Positions 1 to 8,922 of a DNA stretch of 64,000 nucleotides are shown here, piece by piece; positions within the stretch are counted from its first letter, which is position 1; each line of letters begins with the position of its first letter. Source of the DNA: Rohdeia mirabilis (lineage in GTDB: Bacteria; Planctomycetota; UBA1135; GCA-002686595); NCBI GenBank assembly GCA_007750655.1, contig CP036290.1, positions 372,001 to 436,000 on the forward strand, given 5' to 3'. Below the pieces are notes generated by a model. The model was not told where the DNA came from. It saw nothing but the letters and a program-made list of their open reading frames with translations, and ran no database searches. Position numbers and translations under genes: made by a program.

Positions 1-595
1 CGGTCGTGTTCGAGATGTGGGCGAGGGCCGCTCGCAGTTCGGACTGCACATGGGCGTGGTCGCCGAACCCGGCCTCGACGCATTGGTCCAGGCTCCAGCC
101 CTCGACGATCGTCCGGAACGCGATGACGCGCCGATCGTACGCCATGTCGTTGAAACGCACCGCAGCCAGCCGCGCGTCGTCCGCAGGGATGCCCAGCAGC
201 TCCGTCATGAGCGCGTAGTCGTCCTCCGCGCCCTCCGGTATGGGCACGAGATTCGTTTGGTTCTCGCGATCCTCGTAGAGCAGATCCCGCAACGACCGCG
301 ACAGCACCCACTCGAGCCACTCGTCGTCCGGCTCCTGCCGCCCCTCCGCCGTGCCGTGGAACACCGCGCGCGCCAGGCTCCGCATCCACACCCGCTGTGG
401 ATCGAACACGAGGCACCGCTCGCGCAACCGCCGGCGCACCCGCGGCTTCATCCCCAAGACGTCTCGCTCCGCCAGCTCGAACACCACCGTCGTCGGCGCG
501 ACGCCCTTCTTCATGCACTCGTCCACGTGCCGGAAGCGATAGCGCGAGCGCTCCGGCGGCACGTACGGCACGAGCAGGTCGCGCACCTGCTCCAT
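1..595 (-). CDS. Uncharacterised protein, 3' end off the left edge
   Basis: This minus-strand frame stays open from an ATG at 595 to the window edge, about 198 residues, and begins MEQVRDLLVPYV. The visible part is rich in Arg, Glu and Asp, with no signal peptide or membrane segment, so it looks cytoplasmic. The stretch around residues 160-185 (FRTIVEGWSLDQCVEAGF) resembles the helix-turn-helix of sigma-factor region 4, but this is only an impression. The frame is also open upstream to a GTG at 691, so the start is uncertain; the ATG was chosen because the residues before it look non-coding. The gene diverges from the Fic gene to its right. I do not recognise the family. Confidence 0.6.
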   Translation of the reverse strand, partial: MEQVRDLLVPYVPPERSRYRFRHVDECMKKGVAPTTVVFELAERDVLGMKPRVRRRLRERCLVFDPQRVWMRSLARAVFHGTAEGRQEPDDEWLEWVLSRSLRDLLYEDRENQTNLVPIPEGAEDDYALMTELLGIPADDARLAAVRFNDMAYDRRVIAFRTIVEGWSLDQCVEAGFGDHAHVQSELRAALAHISNTT

Positions 596-1195
596 CCCCG
601 GCGCTTGATCGCCGGTGGCCGTGCTGGTCGGGTCGTCGGAGCCTGGTGACAAGTCTGCGCCACGCTGGTGAGGCGCGGCCGTTCGTGGCACGGGTCGTTG
701 CGGGCAGGTTGAAGGCCGTGCACGGACGGACGGCCACGAGCGTCGAGCGAAACGCGATCGGGGGGATCGCGGCGAGGCAGAGGTCGCTGGACGATCGGCC
801 GATGATAGCGAGGGGCCGCGATCACCGCCCAGTTGGCGCATGGGCCGCCGCGCGTGGGAACGTGTGGACCGCCGCCGAGAGGTCGGTCGGAGCGCTCGGC
901 CCCGCCCGGACGTCCAGGGTCCGCAGAACTCGGCACGGCGGCCCGACGTCGGTGGGGAAGTTGTGGGGAAGCTGTGGAGAACGGGGGGGCGGAGCCCGTC
1001 GGAGCCTCAGCTCGCGCCAGAGTGCGGGATCGAGCGCGCGGGGAGCGGGTGGAAGGGGCCCAGGGGCGGGGCTCGCGGCCTCGAGGCGCGCTCCGGCCCC
1101 GCGAACGGCTCCCTGCGTGCCCGATCGGGCTTCTCGGCCGTCCGAGACGGGGTCGGCCGCGCCCGCCTGTGCCCCGTGCGGTGAATTGGCGTGCT
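596..1195. other. Gene-free divergent spacer
   Basis: About 600 bases between a minus-strand and a plus-strand gene hold no frame with convincing protein character on either strand. The only regular pattern is three near-identical 9-mers of the TGTGGGGAA/TGTGGAGAA type between 952 and 981. The spacer must contain the promoters of both flanking genes, but no clear promoter boxes can be picked out. Confidence 0.4.
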
Positions 1196-1220
1196 AATCT
1201 CCGCAAGTCCTGCGGAGATT
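1196..1220. promoter_or_regulatory. Perfect 10-bp inverted repeat, candidate operator
   Basis: AATCTCCGCA (1196-1205) and TGCGGAGATT (1211-1220) are perfect inverted copies around a 5-nt centre. They lie between divergent genes and upstream of the Fic gene, so an operator is more likely than a terminator. There is no T tract. No candidate regulator lies next to it, so the function is inferred from position only. Confidence 0.4.
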
Positions 1221-1407
1221 GAGCCCGCGCGGACGATCCGATGGCCCGAGCATGGGCCGTGACTCGACCCTGGTCCCGTGCGACGCCCTGGGCGCTTCCC
1301 GTGGCGATGCCGCCGCAGAAGCCCCAGTCGATGCCCCGGATGCACCGATCGCTGGCGCGTCGACGCGCTGGCGCCACCACAGCGCCCACCCCGCCTCCAC
1401 TCGACCC

Positions 1408-2565
1408 GTGCCCTTCACCCACCAGCTCCCCGACTGGCCCCGCCTCACCTGGGACGCCGCGGCCCTGGCCGCGCCGCTCGCCGCCGTGCGCCACGCGCAG
1501 GGTCGGCACCTGGGGACCATGAGCGCTCTCGGTTTCGGCGCGGGCGACGAGGCCGAGCTCGAATCGCTCACCGTCGAGCTCGTCCGCTCGTGGGCGATCG
1601 AGGGCGAGGCGCTCGACGCCAGTGAGGTGCGCTCGTCGATCGCGCGCCGGCTCGGCCTCGACGTGGGCGGCCTCGACGCCGCTTCCATGTCGAAGCCGTC
1701 GCGCCGCGTGGACGGGCTCGTTCAGATGCTGCTCGACGTGACGCACGCGTGCTTCCAGCCGCTGACATCGGAGCGCCTCTTCGGCTGGCATGCCGCACTC
1801 TTCCCGACCGGACGCAGCGGTATCGAGTCCATCACTGTCGGAAACTGGCGCACGGCCGACTCCGATCCGATGCAGGTTCTGTCCGGAGCGATCGGCCGCG
1901 AGACCGTGCACTTCGAGGCGCCCGCCGCCGCGCGCGTCGCGGACGAGATGTCGTGCTTCCTGCGCTGGTTCGAAGCACGCGGCAGGGTCGGCTCGCCACA
2001 GCTCGACGCCCCCGACCTCGACCCGGTCCTGCGCGCCGGGCTCGCGCACCTGTGGTTCATCACGGTGCACCCGTTCGACGACGGCAACGGCCGCATCGCG
2101 CGTGCCATCGCCGACCTCGCCCTGGCGCGCGCCGACGGTACGCCCCAGCGCTTCTACAGCCTCTCGGCCCAGATCGAGGCCGAGCGGCGCGACTACTACG
2201 ACCAGCTCGAGCGCGCCCAGCGCGGCACCTGCGACGTGACCGAGTGGCTCGCGTGGTTCATCGGGTGTCTGGGCCGCGCGATCGAGCGCGCGGGCGGCAC
2301 GCTCGAGCGGGTGCGCCGCGCGTCACGCGTGTGGAGCGCCGTCGCCAAACTCGAACTCAACGACCGCCAGCGCCAACTGATCGAACGCCTGCTCGGCGAC
2401 TTCGAGGGCAACCTGACGTCGAGCAAGGCCGCGAAGCTGACGAAGTGCTCGCCCGACACGGCGCTGCGCGATCTGAAGCAGTTGGTGGCGTGGGGTGTGC
2501 TCGAGCGGGGCGAGGCGGGCGGGCGGAGTACGGCGTATCGGTTGGTGGTGCTGGAAGAAGGCTGA
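1408..2565 (+). CDS. Fic/DOC family protein with DUF4172-like N-terminus (protein AMPylator)
   Basis: Fic enzymes transfer AMP or another nucleotide part onto hydroxyl side chains of target proteins. The catalytic motif HPFDDGNGRIAR is complete, with its His at about residue 221. A class II inhibitory motif SWAIEG ([S/T]xxxE[G/N]) is at about residues 61-66, so the enzyme should be auto-inhibited. The N-terminus (FTHQLPDWPRLTWD) matches the usual DUF4172 opening. The C-terminal 60 residues look like a winged helix, as is common in free-standing bacterial Fic proteins. The GTG at 1408 gives 385 residues, the normal length. The frame is open upstream to an ATG at 1252 and a TTG at 1219, but that extension looks non-coding. 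No antitoxin gene is adjacent. Confidence 0.88.
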   Translation: MPFTHQLPDWPRLTWDAAALAAPLAAVRHAQGRHLGTMSALGFGAGDEAELESLTVELVRSWAIEGEALDASEVRSSIARRLGLDVGGLDAASMSKPSRRVDGLVQMLLDVTHACFQPLTSERLFGWHAALFPTGRSGIESITVGNWRTADSDPMQVLSGAIGRETVHFEAPAAARVADEMSCFLRWFEARGRVGSPQLDAPDLDPVLRAGLAHLWFITVHPFDDGNGRIARAIADLALARADGTPQRFYSLSAQIEAERRDYYDQLERAQRGTCDVTEWLAWFIGCLGRAIERAGGTLERVRRASRVWSAVAKLELNDRQRQLIERLLGDFEGNLTSSKAAKLTKCSPDTALRDLKQLVAWGVLERGEAGGRSTAYRLVVLEEG

Positions 2566-2710
2566 ACGGCGCGGTGTCGCAAGAGCGAATCTCTCCTATC
2601 AAACGCGAGCCATCTCCGTACGCCGTGACTCGATGGGCTGGGCAGCCCACGCGCCACTCCACACGCCAGCCCGCACGGTAGACGCCGGATGTGCGCCGCC
2701 GCGCACCACC

Positions 2711-3643
2711 ATGAACATCGCACGCTCCGCCACCTTCGCTGCCATCTCCACAGCCGTCGTCCTCGCCATGGCCAGCGCGTGTCGGGCGCCCGCTCCCGTC
2801 GATGGAGGCGATGCGCTGCGACCGATCACGTCGTTCGAGAGGCATCTCTCACGGGAAGGCTTCGACATTGCGTCGGACCCGGCGAGCCCCGAGTGGGCGG
2901 TCGGTGGCGGCGCCGGACTCGCGCGCACGTTCAACCTGATCTGGTACTCCGTGAGCGGCGGCGGGGCGGACTTGGATCCCGAGGTCGGTCAGACGGTCGC
3001 GTTCGCCTTCACACCGATCGCCACGTCGTCCTCCACCCCGATGCAACTCCTGGTCGCGGGGGTCGATGACCGCGGGGCCAGCATCATCGAGCTGGTCGAG
3101 CTCCGACACCCGATCCTCGACTCGGTCACGGGGGACTGGATTCTCCGTGCGCCCGAGCGATCCGTGCTCTTCGACGAATTCACGGCTGGCTACGTCTCGG
3201 CGTTGCGTGAACTCGAAGGCGTGCCCCACACGATCCTCGCCGTCCTGCACGGGACCGGACAGGTCGTGACGATCGACACCGGGAGCGACACGGTCCAGGT
3301 CGTGGCTGCCGAGAGCCCGCTCTCCGGCATGCCGGACTTTCCACTCGGTAGCGATCGGTGGGTGACGCTCATCGAGACGCTGGAGTTTCCGGGCCACGGG
3401 TTCGCGTACCTCGTGCACACGGACATGGATCGGTCCAGCTATGCGGACATCGGCGATCCTCCGGCCGGGCTCACGACACAAGAAGAGCACGATTGGATCG
3501 AGTCTCAACGGCGGATGCGCACTTGGGACGTGCTCCTGCTCGACTCGACCGGACTGGGCGTCATCGATGGCTCCGAGATATCGGACTTCGAGACGCCTCC
3601 GTACGGACTGGCTGGAGACCTCGCCGACTTCGCGATCGACTGA
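2711..3643 (+). CDS. Secreted lipoprotein, member A of a three-member paralogous family
   Basis: The 310-residue product starts MNIARSATFAAISTAVV and has a lipobox ending in Cys (MASAC), so it should be a lipid-anchored exported protein. No known domain is recognised. The core LLVAGVDDRGASIIELVELR is followed by a segment that reads like a beta sandwich or propeller blade. The same plan (hydrophobic [M/L]L[V/I]AG core, then a 'RTxLYxD' or 'RSVLFDE' strand, then an Asp-rich tail) recurs in the genes at 8923-9897 and 44908-45924. The earlier open frame from 2495 is not used, because the signal peptide begins at this ATG. A strong hairpin at 3979-4002 lies downstream. Confidence 0.75.
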   Translation: MNIARSATFAAISTAVVLAMASACRAPAPVDGGDALRPITSFERHLSREGFDIASDPASPEWAVGGGAGLARTFNLIWYSVSGGGADLDPEVGQTVAFAFTPIATSSSTPMQLLVAGVDDRGASIIELVELRHPILDSVTGDWILRAPERSVLFDEFTAGYVSALRELEGVPHTILAVLHGTGQVVTIDTGSDTVQVVAAESPLSGMPDFPLGSDRWVTLIETLEFPGHGFAYLVHTDMDRSSYADIGDPPAGLTTQEEHDWIESQRRMRTWDVLLLDSTGLGVIDGSEISDFETPPYGLAGDLADFAID

Positions 3644-3978
3644 TCGTCCGTGGGCGCGATCGAGACCGCTCCCGCCGATCGCCCAATCGCGAGCGCCGCA
3701 CCACTTCTTCGCCCTTCGCCGTGCCGGCCCTCCGAGGTCGTGGCGCGCTGGCCCATGACCCTCCCGTCGATTGGCTGTGGTGACCTCCGAGCGAACGTTG
3801 TGCGACGATGACGCGCGGCTCGGTGTCGGACTCGCTGCTCCTGCGGTGACCTCGCACGTGCATCACCTGCAACGTGAACGGGTCGAGCCGAGCGACCCGC
3901 ACAAGGTGAGCGACGAAACGCGGCCGCGAACGCACGCACTACGGGCGCTTCGTGCGGCACACCGTGTCGATCGGTCAA

Positions 3979-4002
3979 CGGGGTGAAGCCCGCTTCACCC
4001 CG
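3979..4002. terminator. Bidirectional terminator-like hairpin
   Basis: Perfect 11-bp arms, CGGGGTGAAGC (3979-3989) and GCTTCACCCCG (3992-4002), leave only a 2-nt centre, so the real loop includes some of the inner bases. It lies in the 423-bp gap between two convergent genes (stops at 3643 and 4067) and could serve both. No other gene or repeat is visible in that gap. Confidence 0.55.
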
Positions 4003-4066
4003 CCGCTCGAGCGACGCATCTCAGTGTTGCCCCACACGGGACCCGGAGGCGCCGAGCACCCGCAGT

Positions 4067-5242
4067 TCAGTCTTCCGTACCCTGCTCCGTCCCCTCGTTC
4101 AGGATCTCGAGGTAGCGAGCATAGGCATAGACGAGGTTGCGACTTCCTCCGGTCAGCTCGTGGACGACGCCGAGGTCCTCGAGGCGGCGAAGGGAACTGA
4201 TGACAGTGGGTTCGGAGAGCTGTGTCGCAAGAGCGAGTGGCTTGACCTTGGCGACCGGTCGACGCTGCAGTTGGTCGTGGACGAGCAGCGCTGAGCGCGC
4301 GGGTCGTCCGAGCTGCGCGATGCGGGCTCGGTCGGCCTCGGCGAGATCGGTCAATGCTCTCGCGGCGGCGGCAGCCGAGTCCGCCGTGGCACGTACGCCC
4401 TCGAGGAAGAAGTCGAGCCACGCCTCCCAGTCGCCGTCGCGGCGAACCGATTGGAGCAGCTCGAAGTAGGTTCTGCGGTGCTTGCGAAGGTAGACGGAGA
4501 GATACAGCAGCGGTTCGCGAAGCACTCCCTGGGCACAGAGCAGGAGCGGCACCAGGAGACGGCCCACCCGACCGTTGCCATCGAGGAACGGATGAATCGT
4601 CTCGAACTGCACGTGCGCCAGCGCCGCCTTCACGAGCGGCTGGGTCGGACCTGGATCGTCGTGCAGGAAGCGTTCGAGCGCGCCCATGCACTCGGCCAGT
4701 TCATCGTGCGGCGGCGGGACGAACTCTGCGCGGCCCGGGCGCGTGCCGTTGATCCAGTTCTGCGAGCGGCGAAACTCACCGGGCTCCTTCGACGCTCCGC
4801 GGCCGGACGAGAGCAGGATCCCGTGCACCTCTTTCAAGAGGCGGTTCGAGAGCGGCAAGCCCTCGCGAAGCCGGCTCACTCCATGGTCCAGCGCTCGTAC
4901 GTAGCAGGAGACCTCGCGCACGTCGTCGAGCGGAACGCCGGGAGCTTCCTCTACTTCGTAGAGCAGGAGGTCCGAGAGCGTCGACCGCGTGCCCTCGATC
5001 TGCGACGACAGCACGGCTTCCTTGCGGACGTACAGGTACAGGAAGAGGTTGTGGTCGCGGAGGATCGAAGAGGCACCGTCGAGACGACAGACAGCACCAT
5101 GGGCCTCGAGGAGAAGATCGAGGCGGGCGCCAGAGAGGTCGAGCGGCGGTTCGGGGGGGAGAGGATGAGGCACGAAGGCCTTGACCGTTTCGCCACCGAG
5201 GCTCGAAACGGGTCGGGTTCGTCCAGTGGGTCCGCGATGCAT
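4067..5242 (-). CDS. Fic family protein (second copy, different subfamily)
   Basis: This is a 391-residue Fic enzyme with the complete catalytic motif HPFLDGNGRVGR (His about residue 217) and a class II inhibitory helix SSQIEG at about residues 79-84. A Fic-type N-terminal domain (FVPHPLPPEPPLDL) precedes it. The C-terminal ~90 residues form a winged-helix region (LALATQLSEPTVISSLRRLE) that probably binds DNA or oligomerises. The ATG at 5242 was chosen because the family usually starts 20-30 residues before the PLPP segment; the frame extends to 5500 without protein-like sequence. It is a different branch from the Fic protein at 1408-2565, sharing only the motif and domain plan, so this is not a recent duplication. 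Confidence 0.88.
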   Translation of the reverse strand: MHRGPTGRTRPVSSLGGETVKAFVPHPLPPEPPLDLSGARLDLLLEAHGAVCRLDGASSILRDHNLFLYLYVRKEAVLSSQIEGTRSTLSDLLLYEVEEAPGVPLDDVREVSCYVRALDHGVSRLREGLPLSNRLLKEVHGILLSSGRGASKEPGEFRRSQNWINGTRPGRAEFVPPPHDELAECMGALERFLHDDPGPTQPLVKAALAHVQFETIHPFLDGNGRVGRLLVPLLLCAQGVLREPLLYLSVYLRKHRRTYFELLQSVRRDGDWEAWLDFFLEGVRATADSAAAAARALTDLAEADRARIAQLGRPARSALLVHDQLQRRPVAKVKPLALATQLSEPTVISSLRRLEDLGVVHELTGGSRNLVYAYARYLEILNEGTEQGTED

Positions 5243-5435
5243 GGGTCGACTCCGCGACGAGGGCAGGAACTTTGGGATCGCCCCACTGTAAGCAAAGGTT
5301 TGGGCCTGAACCTTTGGCTTGGACAGGGTTGGGTCAGGGTTGGCCATGGGTTTGCAGTCTCTGAGCCCCCTGGACGCAGGCTCGACAGGCTCCCCCCAAC
5401 CGAGCCCCGGACCCCACCGGACAGCGCTCGCCGGC

Positions 5436-7652
5436 TCAGACCCCCCCCGCCAACCCCTCCACCCCGAACCGCGTCGCACCCACCACGATCCCGACCCCAC
5501 TCACCGGATCGATCTCGACCAGCGCGTTGCCCACACCAGTCCCCGACACCCGCGTCGCGAACAACCGCATCGTCCCCGCGTCGTACGCCAACCCGCGCAG
5601 GCCGTCGACGCCCACCGGCCCCACGCTCGTCCACTCGGTGCCGGGCAGCTCGAGCTTGAACAGCTCGCCGTCCGTCACCCCGTACACCACGTCCTCGCGC
5701 GCGTCGTACGCGAGGCCCTCGAGCGCCGGCGAGTTCAGCGCGCGGATGCCCTTCTCCTTCGCCGTGTCCGGGTCGAACGCCATGAGCAGCCCCGTCGTGC
5801 GCTCGACCGCGTACAGCGAACGGCGCCTCGAATCGAAGCACAGCCCGCCGCGATAGTCCGTGGCTCCGAGCGACGAAACGCCCGACAACAGCGCGATCAG
5901 CGCGCCCTCGCCCGTCACCGGATCGATGCGCACCAGACGCGGCGCGGCGTCACCGGCCCCGGACACGGGCGGCACCTCCAGGCCGAAGACCGCGCCCGAG
6001 CTCGGGTCCTGCGCCAGGCCCTCCACGTGGTCCCAGCCCAGCGCGCCCACGGCCTCGGGCGGACCGGACGCGACCGGTGCGCCGCCCACCACGACGACCG
6101 ACGGTCCGGTGTCGGCCAGGCGGTACAGCGCGCTCGGACGGTCGCGCCGCGCGGCGAACAGGTCGCTCGTCGCGGGTTCGAAGGCGAGGGCGCCGATCGG
6201 CTCGCTCACGCCCAGGACGTCGCCGACCGAGACGCCGCCGCTGAACAGGTCGACGACCAGGCGGCGCGACTCGGACTCGCCCGCCACGACGCCCGCGCCG
6301 ACCAGCACGCGCGCGACGGCATCGAAGGCGAGCGCGTCCACCGACTCCAGTTGGCCCACGTCCGTGCTCGCCACGAACGTCACCACCTTCGACACCAGGT
6401 CCACCGCCAACACCGCCGCGCCCGCGTCGTCGTGCACGAACAAGCGGTTCTGGAACTCGTCGAGCGCCAGCGCACCCAGCTCGCCGCCCAAGACGGCGAA
6501 GGGAGCGAGCGCGCCGGTCGCCGAATCCACCGTCACGATGCGCGCACCGTCGCTCGCGAACACGAGTCCCGTGCGGCCGTCGCGCACCAGGCCGCCGAAG
6601 TCCGTCGCAGCACCTGCAGCGCCCCCGGCGTCCGTCCGCGCGCGCACCGCACCCGAGGTCCGGTCCACGTCGCCCAGGCCAGCGCCCTCGAACGCCCCGA
6701 ACAGCGCCGCGCCGTCGAACGCCAGTCCGGTGCAGCGACCGCCGACGATCGCGCGCCGCTCGAAGGCGGGCAGTGCCTCGGTCGCGACCACGCCGCGCGC
6801 TCCGTCGATGGCGACCAACGTGTCCGCGAGCGGATCGTGGGCCAGCGCGCCGGCCCCGAACGCCGTGCCCGCGGCGAGCGCTTCGCCGAACGCTCCTCCG
6901 AGCGCGGGCGTGCCGGGCACGGGATCGGCCAGCGTCGCCTCGCCGGTACTCGTGTCGATCGCGACCAGCGACCCCGTGGCCGCGTCCGCTCCGTACAGCA
7001 CGCCGTCCACCGGATCGAAGACCGCTCCGCGCACCGCGTCGAAGCCGAGCCCCGCCGTGCCGACCTCGGTCGCGATCAGCCCGCCGCCACCGACGCCGAG
7101 GACGTACAGCCGATCGAGCGCGTCGCCCACCGCGTAGACGGCGTTCGTGATGGGGTCGCGGGCCAGCGCGCTGAACGTCTCGCCCGGCACGAGCACCTGC
7201 CCCACGAACAGCGACAGCCCGCTGGCCGGATCCACGAGGTCGATGCGCCCGCTCGCGTCGATCGCGACCAAGAGTCCGTTGTCGAGGTCGGTCATGCCGG
7301 TGGCTCCTGTGATCGACGGACCGACGATGTGAAGCGCGCCCGTCACGCGATCCACGCGCAGCAGGAGTCCCCCGGGCGAGAGCGCGAGCAGCGCACCGCT
7401 CGCGTCGACCACCGCTGCGCCGAGATTCGGCGCGCCGCCGAGGCCGAGTCCGCTGAGCGCCGTGGTCACCGCCGTCGTGCGCGTGACCGCGACGGCGAGG
7501 CCCTGACCGCTCGCGTCGGTCGCGCGCACGCTGCCGATGAACGTGCTCGAGCCGGCGCCGGGCGTCACGCCGCCGAGGCCGTCGTCGTTGCGGCTGTTGC
7601 AGGAGGCGCAGGCGAACAGCGCGAAGGGCAGGGTCAGGTGGGAGAGCTTCAT
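5436..7652 (-). CDS. Large secreted beta-propeller lipoprotein
   Basis: The 738-residue product opens MKLSHLTLPFALFACASC, a signal peptide with two possible lipobox cysteines (residues 15 and 18). The rest is built of about 15 repeated blade-like units in which D-P-x-T/S-G or DxxTG turns alternate with LVAID- or LFAFD-type strands (for example ALVEIDPVSGVGIVVG). This is the pattern of NHL/DUF6923-like extracellular propellers. No catalytic motif is visible, so a binding or structural surface role is likely. The start is fixed by the signal peptide; the open frame continues to 7862 without it. It is convergent with nothing close and diverges from the bPH2 gene across a 618-bp spacer. Confidence 0.75.
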   Translation of the reverse strand: MKLSHLTLPFALFACASCNSRNDDGLGGVTPGAGSSTFIGSVRATDASGQGLAVAVTRTTAVTTALSGLGLGGAPNLGAAVVDASGALLALSPGGLLLRVDRVTGALHIVGPSITGATGMTDLDNGLLVAIDASGRIDLVDPASGLSLFVGQVLVPGETFSALARDPITNAVYAVGDALDRLYVLGVGGGGLIATEVGTAGLGFDAVRGAVFDPVDGVLYGADAATGSLVAIDTSTGEATLADPVPGTPALGGAFGEALAAGTAFGAGALAHDPLADTLVAIDGARGVVATEALPAFERRAIVGGRCTGLAFDGAALFGAFEGAGLGDVDRTSGAVRARTDAGGAAGAATDFGGLVRDGRTGLVFASDGARIVTVDSATGALAPFAVLGGELGALALDEFQNRLFVHDDAGAAVLAVDLVSKVVTFVASTDVGQLESVDALAFDAVARVLVGAGVVAGESESRRLVVDLFSGGVSVGDVLGVSEPIGALAFEPATSDLFAARRDRPSALYRLADTGPSVVVVGGAPVASGPPEAVGALGWDHVEGLAQDPSSGAVFGLEVPPVSGAGDAAPRLVRIDPVTGEGALIALLSGVSSLGATDYRGGLCFDSRRRSLYAVERTTGLLMAFDPDTAKEKGIRALNSPALEGLAYDAREDVVYGVTDGELFKLELPGTEWTSVGPVGVDGLRGLAYDAGTMRLFATRVSGTGVGNALVEIDPVSGVGIVVGATRFGVEGLAGGV

Positions 7653-8270
7653 CGTGGCGGGGCGGTCAGGGAGTGGGCGGGTCGGCGCGACGTGGGTGCT
7701 GGTCGACGCGGTTGGCCGAGTGCGAACTCTGGGCGGTCGCCGCTCGATCCGAGGGCGCGGCGCTCGCCGAGCTGGTGTGGGCGTGCTCGGGGGGGCGTTC
7801 GTGGCTGCGCGCCAAATGGAAGATCCTAGACGGAGCGCGCCGAGTCGGCGAGGCGTGGCCACGTGTGGGTCACTCGAAAGGCGCTTCGTCCGCGGGGGCA
7901 GGGCGGGCCTTCGAGCGCGCGAGCAGGGGTCGTGGTCGGCGACTCCCCGATCGCGGACGGGTCACCCGTGGCGGCGCGGCGGCGGCGCGGATCGCTCCGC
8001 GGTTCGTGCGAAGATCGCCGCGCCGCGCGAGTAGGGCGCAGCGCTGACGACGGCGGGGCCCACGGCAAGGCGCCCGCGAGCGGCGGCGCGCGTCCGACCC
8101 GTGGCGCGCGCGGATTGCCGCTCCACCCGTTCGGGCGCCCGTGCTCGCAGCTGGGCGCTCGCTCGTACCGCTCGCACCGCACGCGCCGTTCACCCGCCAG
8201 ATCACCTGTCAGATCGCAGTTCGGCCGACCGCTCCTTGTGTCGCCCCGCTCGTTCCGACCTCCCCCGACC
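7653..8270. other. Gene-free divergent spacer
   Basis: These 618 bases separate a minus-strand propeller gene and a plus-strand bPH2 gene. Open frames exist because of the high GC content, but none has a coherent protein signature. I see no strong repeat, hairpin or recognisable promoter box. Confidence 0.4.
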
Positions 8271-8885
8271 ATGAACATGAGCACGCCCACCCTCCGCACG
8301 CCCGAGACCGTCCTCGCCAGCGCCGAGTTCGACGAGCGCCTGCCGACCTACTTCCTGCTGCAGACGCTGTTCGCTCTGACGATCATGTTCTTCACGATCC
8401 CGCTGGTCCCGATCTGGTTCATCCTCGGGCGGCCGCTGCACCAGAAGCAGTACGAGGCGCTGTCGGCCGTGCTCACGAACCGCGCGCTGAAGGTGAAGAG
8501 CGGCGTCCTGGTGCGCGTTCAGAAGAGCATCCCACTGGACAAGATCACCGACCTCGTGCTGACCGAGGGTCCGATCCTGCGGCGGCTCGGGCTGTGCGGG
8601 CTGACGATCGAGACGGCCGGCGCGGGCTCGACCACGGGCCAGGCGGCGCTCGTCGGCGTGAAGGACGCAGAGGCCTTCCGCGATCGTGTGTTGGCCCAGC
8701 GCGACGCGATCGTGTTCGGCGAGGAAGGCGAGGGGCGTGCCGCGATGGATGACGGACCGAGCGGGCGTTCGAAGGCGGGTGCGGCGAGCGGTGCGGCGGC
8801 GAGCGTCGCCGACGCGGCGGTGCTGACGGATATCCGCGACAGCCTCCAACGCATCGAGCGGATGATGGCGGAGCGGCGGGGGTGA
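8271..8885 (+). CDS. bPH2-domain (YdbS-like) membrane protein
   Basis: The 204-residue protein starts MNMSTPTLRTPETV. It has a hydrophobic segment at about residues 30-50 (LFALTIMFFTIPLVPIWFIL) followed by a bacterial PH-like domain (bPH2, PF03703) at about residues 55-135, with the typical strand pattern VKSGVLVRVQKSIPLDKITD and LGLCGLTIETAG. The last 40 residues are a predicted amphipathic helix (IRDSLQRIERMMAERR) that may form a coiled coil. Most bPH2 proteins have two membrane segments; here only one long or hairpin segment is visible. The function of the family is poorly known. The long upstream frame extension is not protein-like. Confidence 0.8.
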   Translation: MNMSTPTLRTPETVLASAEFDERLPTYFLLQTLFALTIMFFTIPLVPIWFILGRPLHQKQYEALSAVLTNRALKVKSGVLVRVQKSIPLDKITDLVLTEGPILRRLGLCGLTIETAGAGSTTGQAALVGVKDAEAFRDRVLAQRDAIVFGEEGEGRAAMDDGPSGRSKAGAASGAAASVADAAVLTDIRDSLQRIERMMAERRG

Positions 8886-8922
8886 GTGGGGTGGCGCGGC
8901 GAGCTCCGCCATTGTCGAGCTG

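Noticed and set aside
952..981. Three TGTGGGGAA-type 9-mers resembling DnaA boxes
   Set aside because: Two mismatches to the consensus in most copies and no dnaA, dnaN or gidA nearby; kept only as a note in the spacer.
5319..7829. An 836-codon plus-strand frame opposite the beta-propeller gene
   Set aside because: It is the reverse of repeated propeller blades, rich in Arg, Gln and His, and has no start or domain support.
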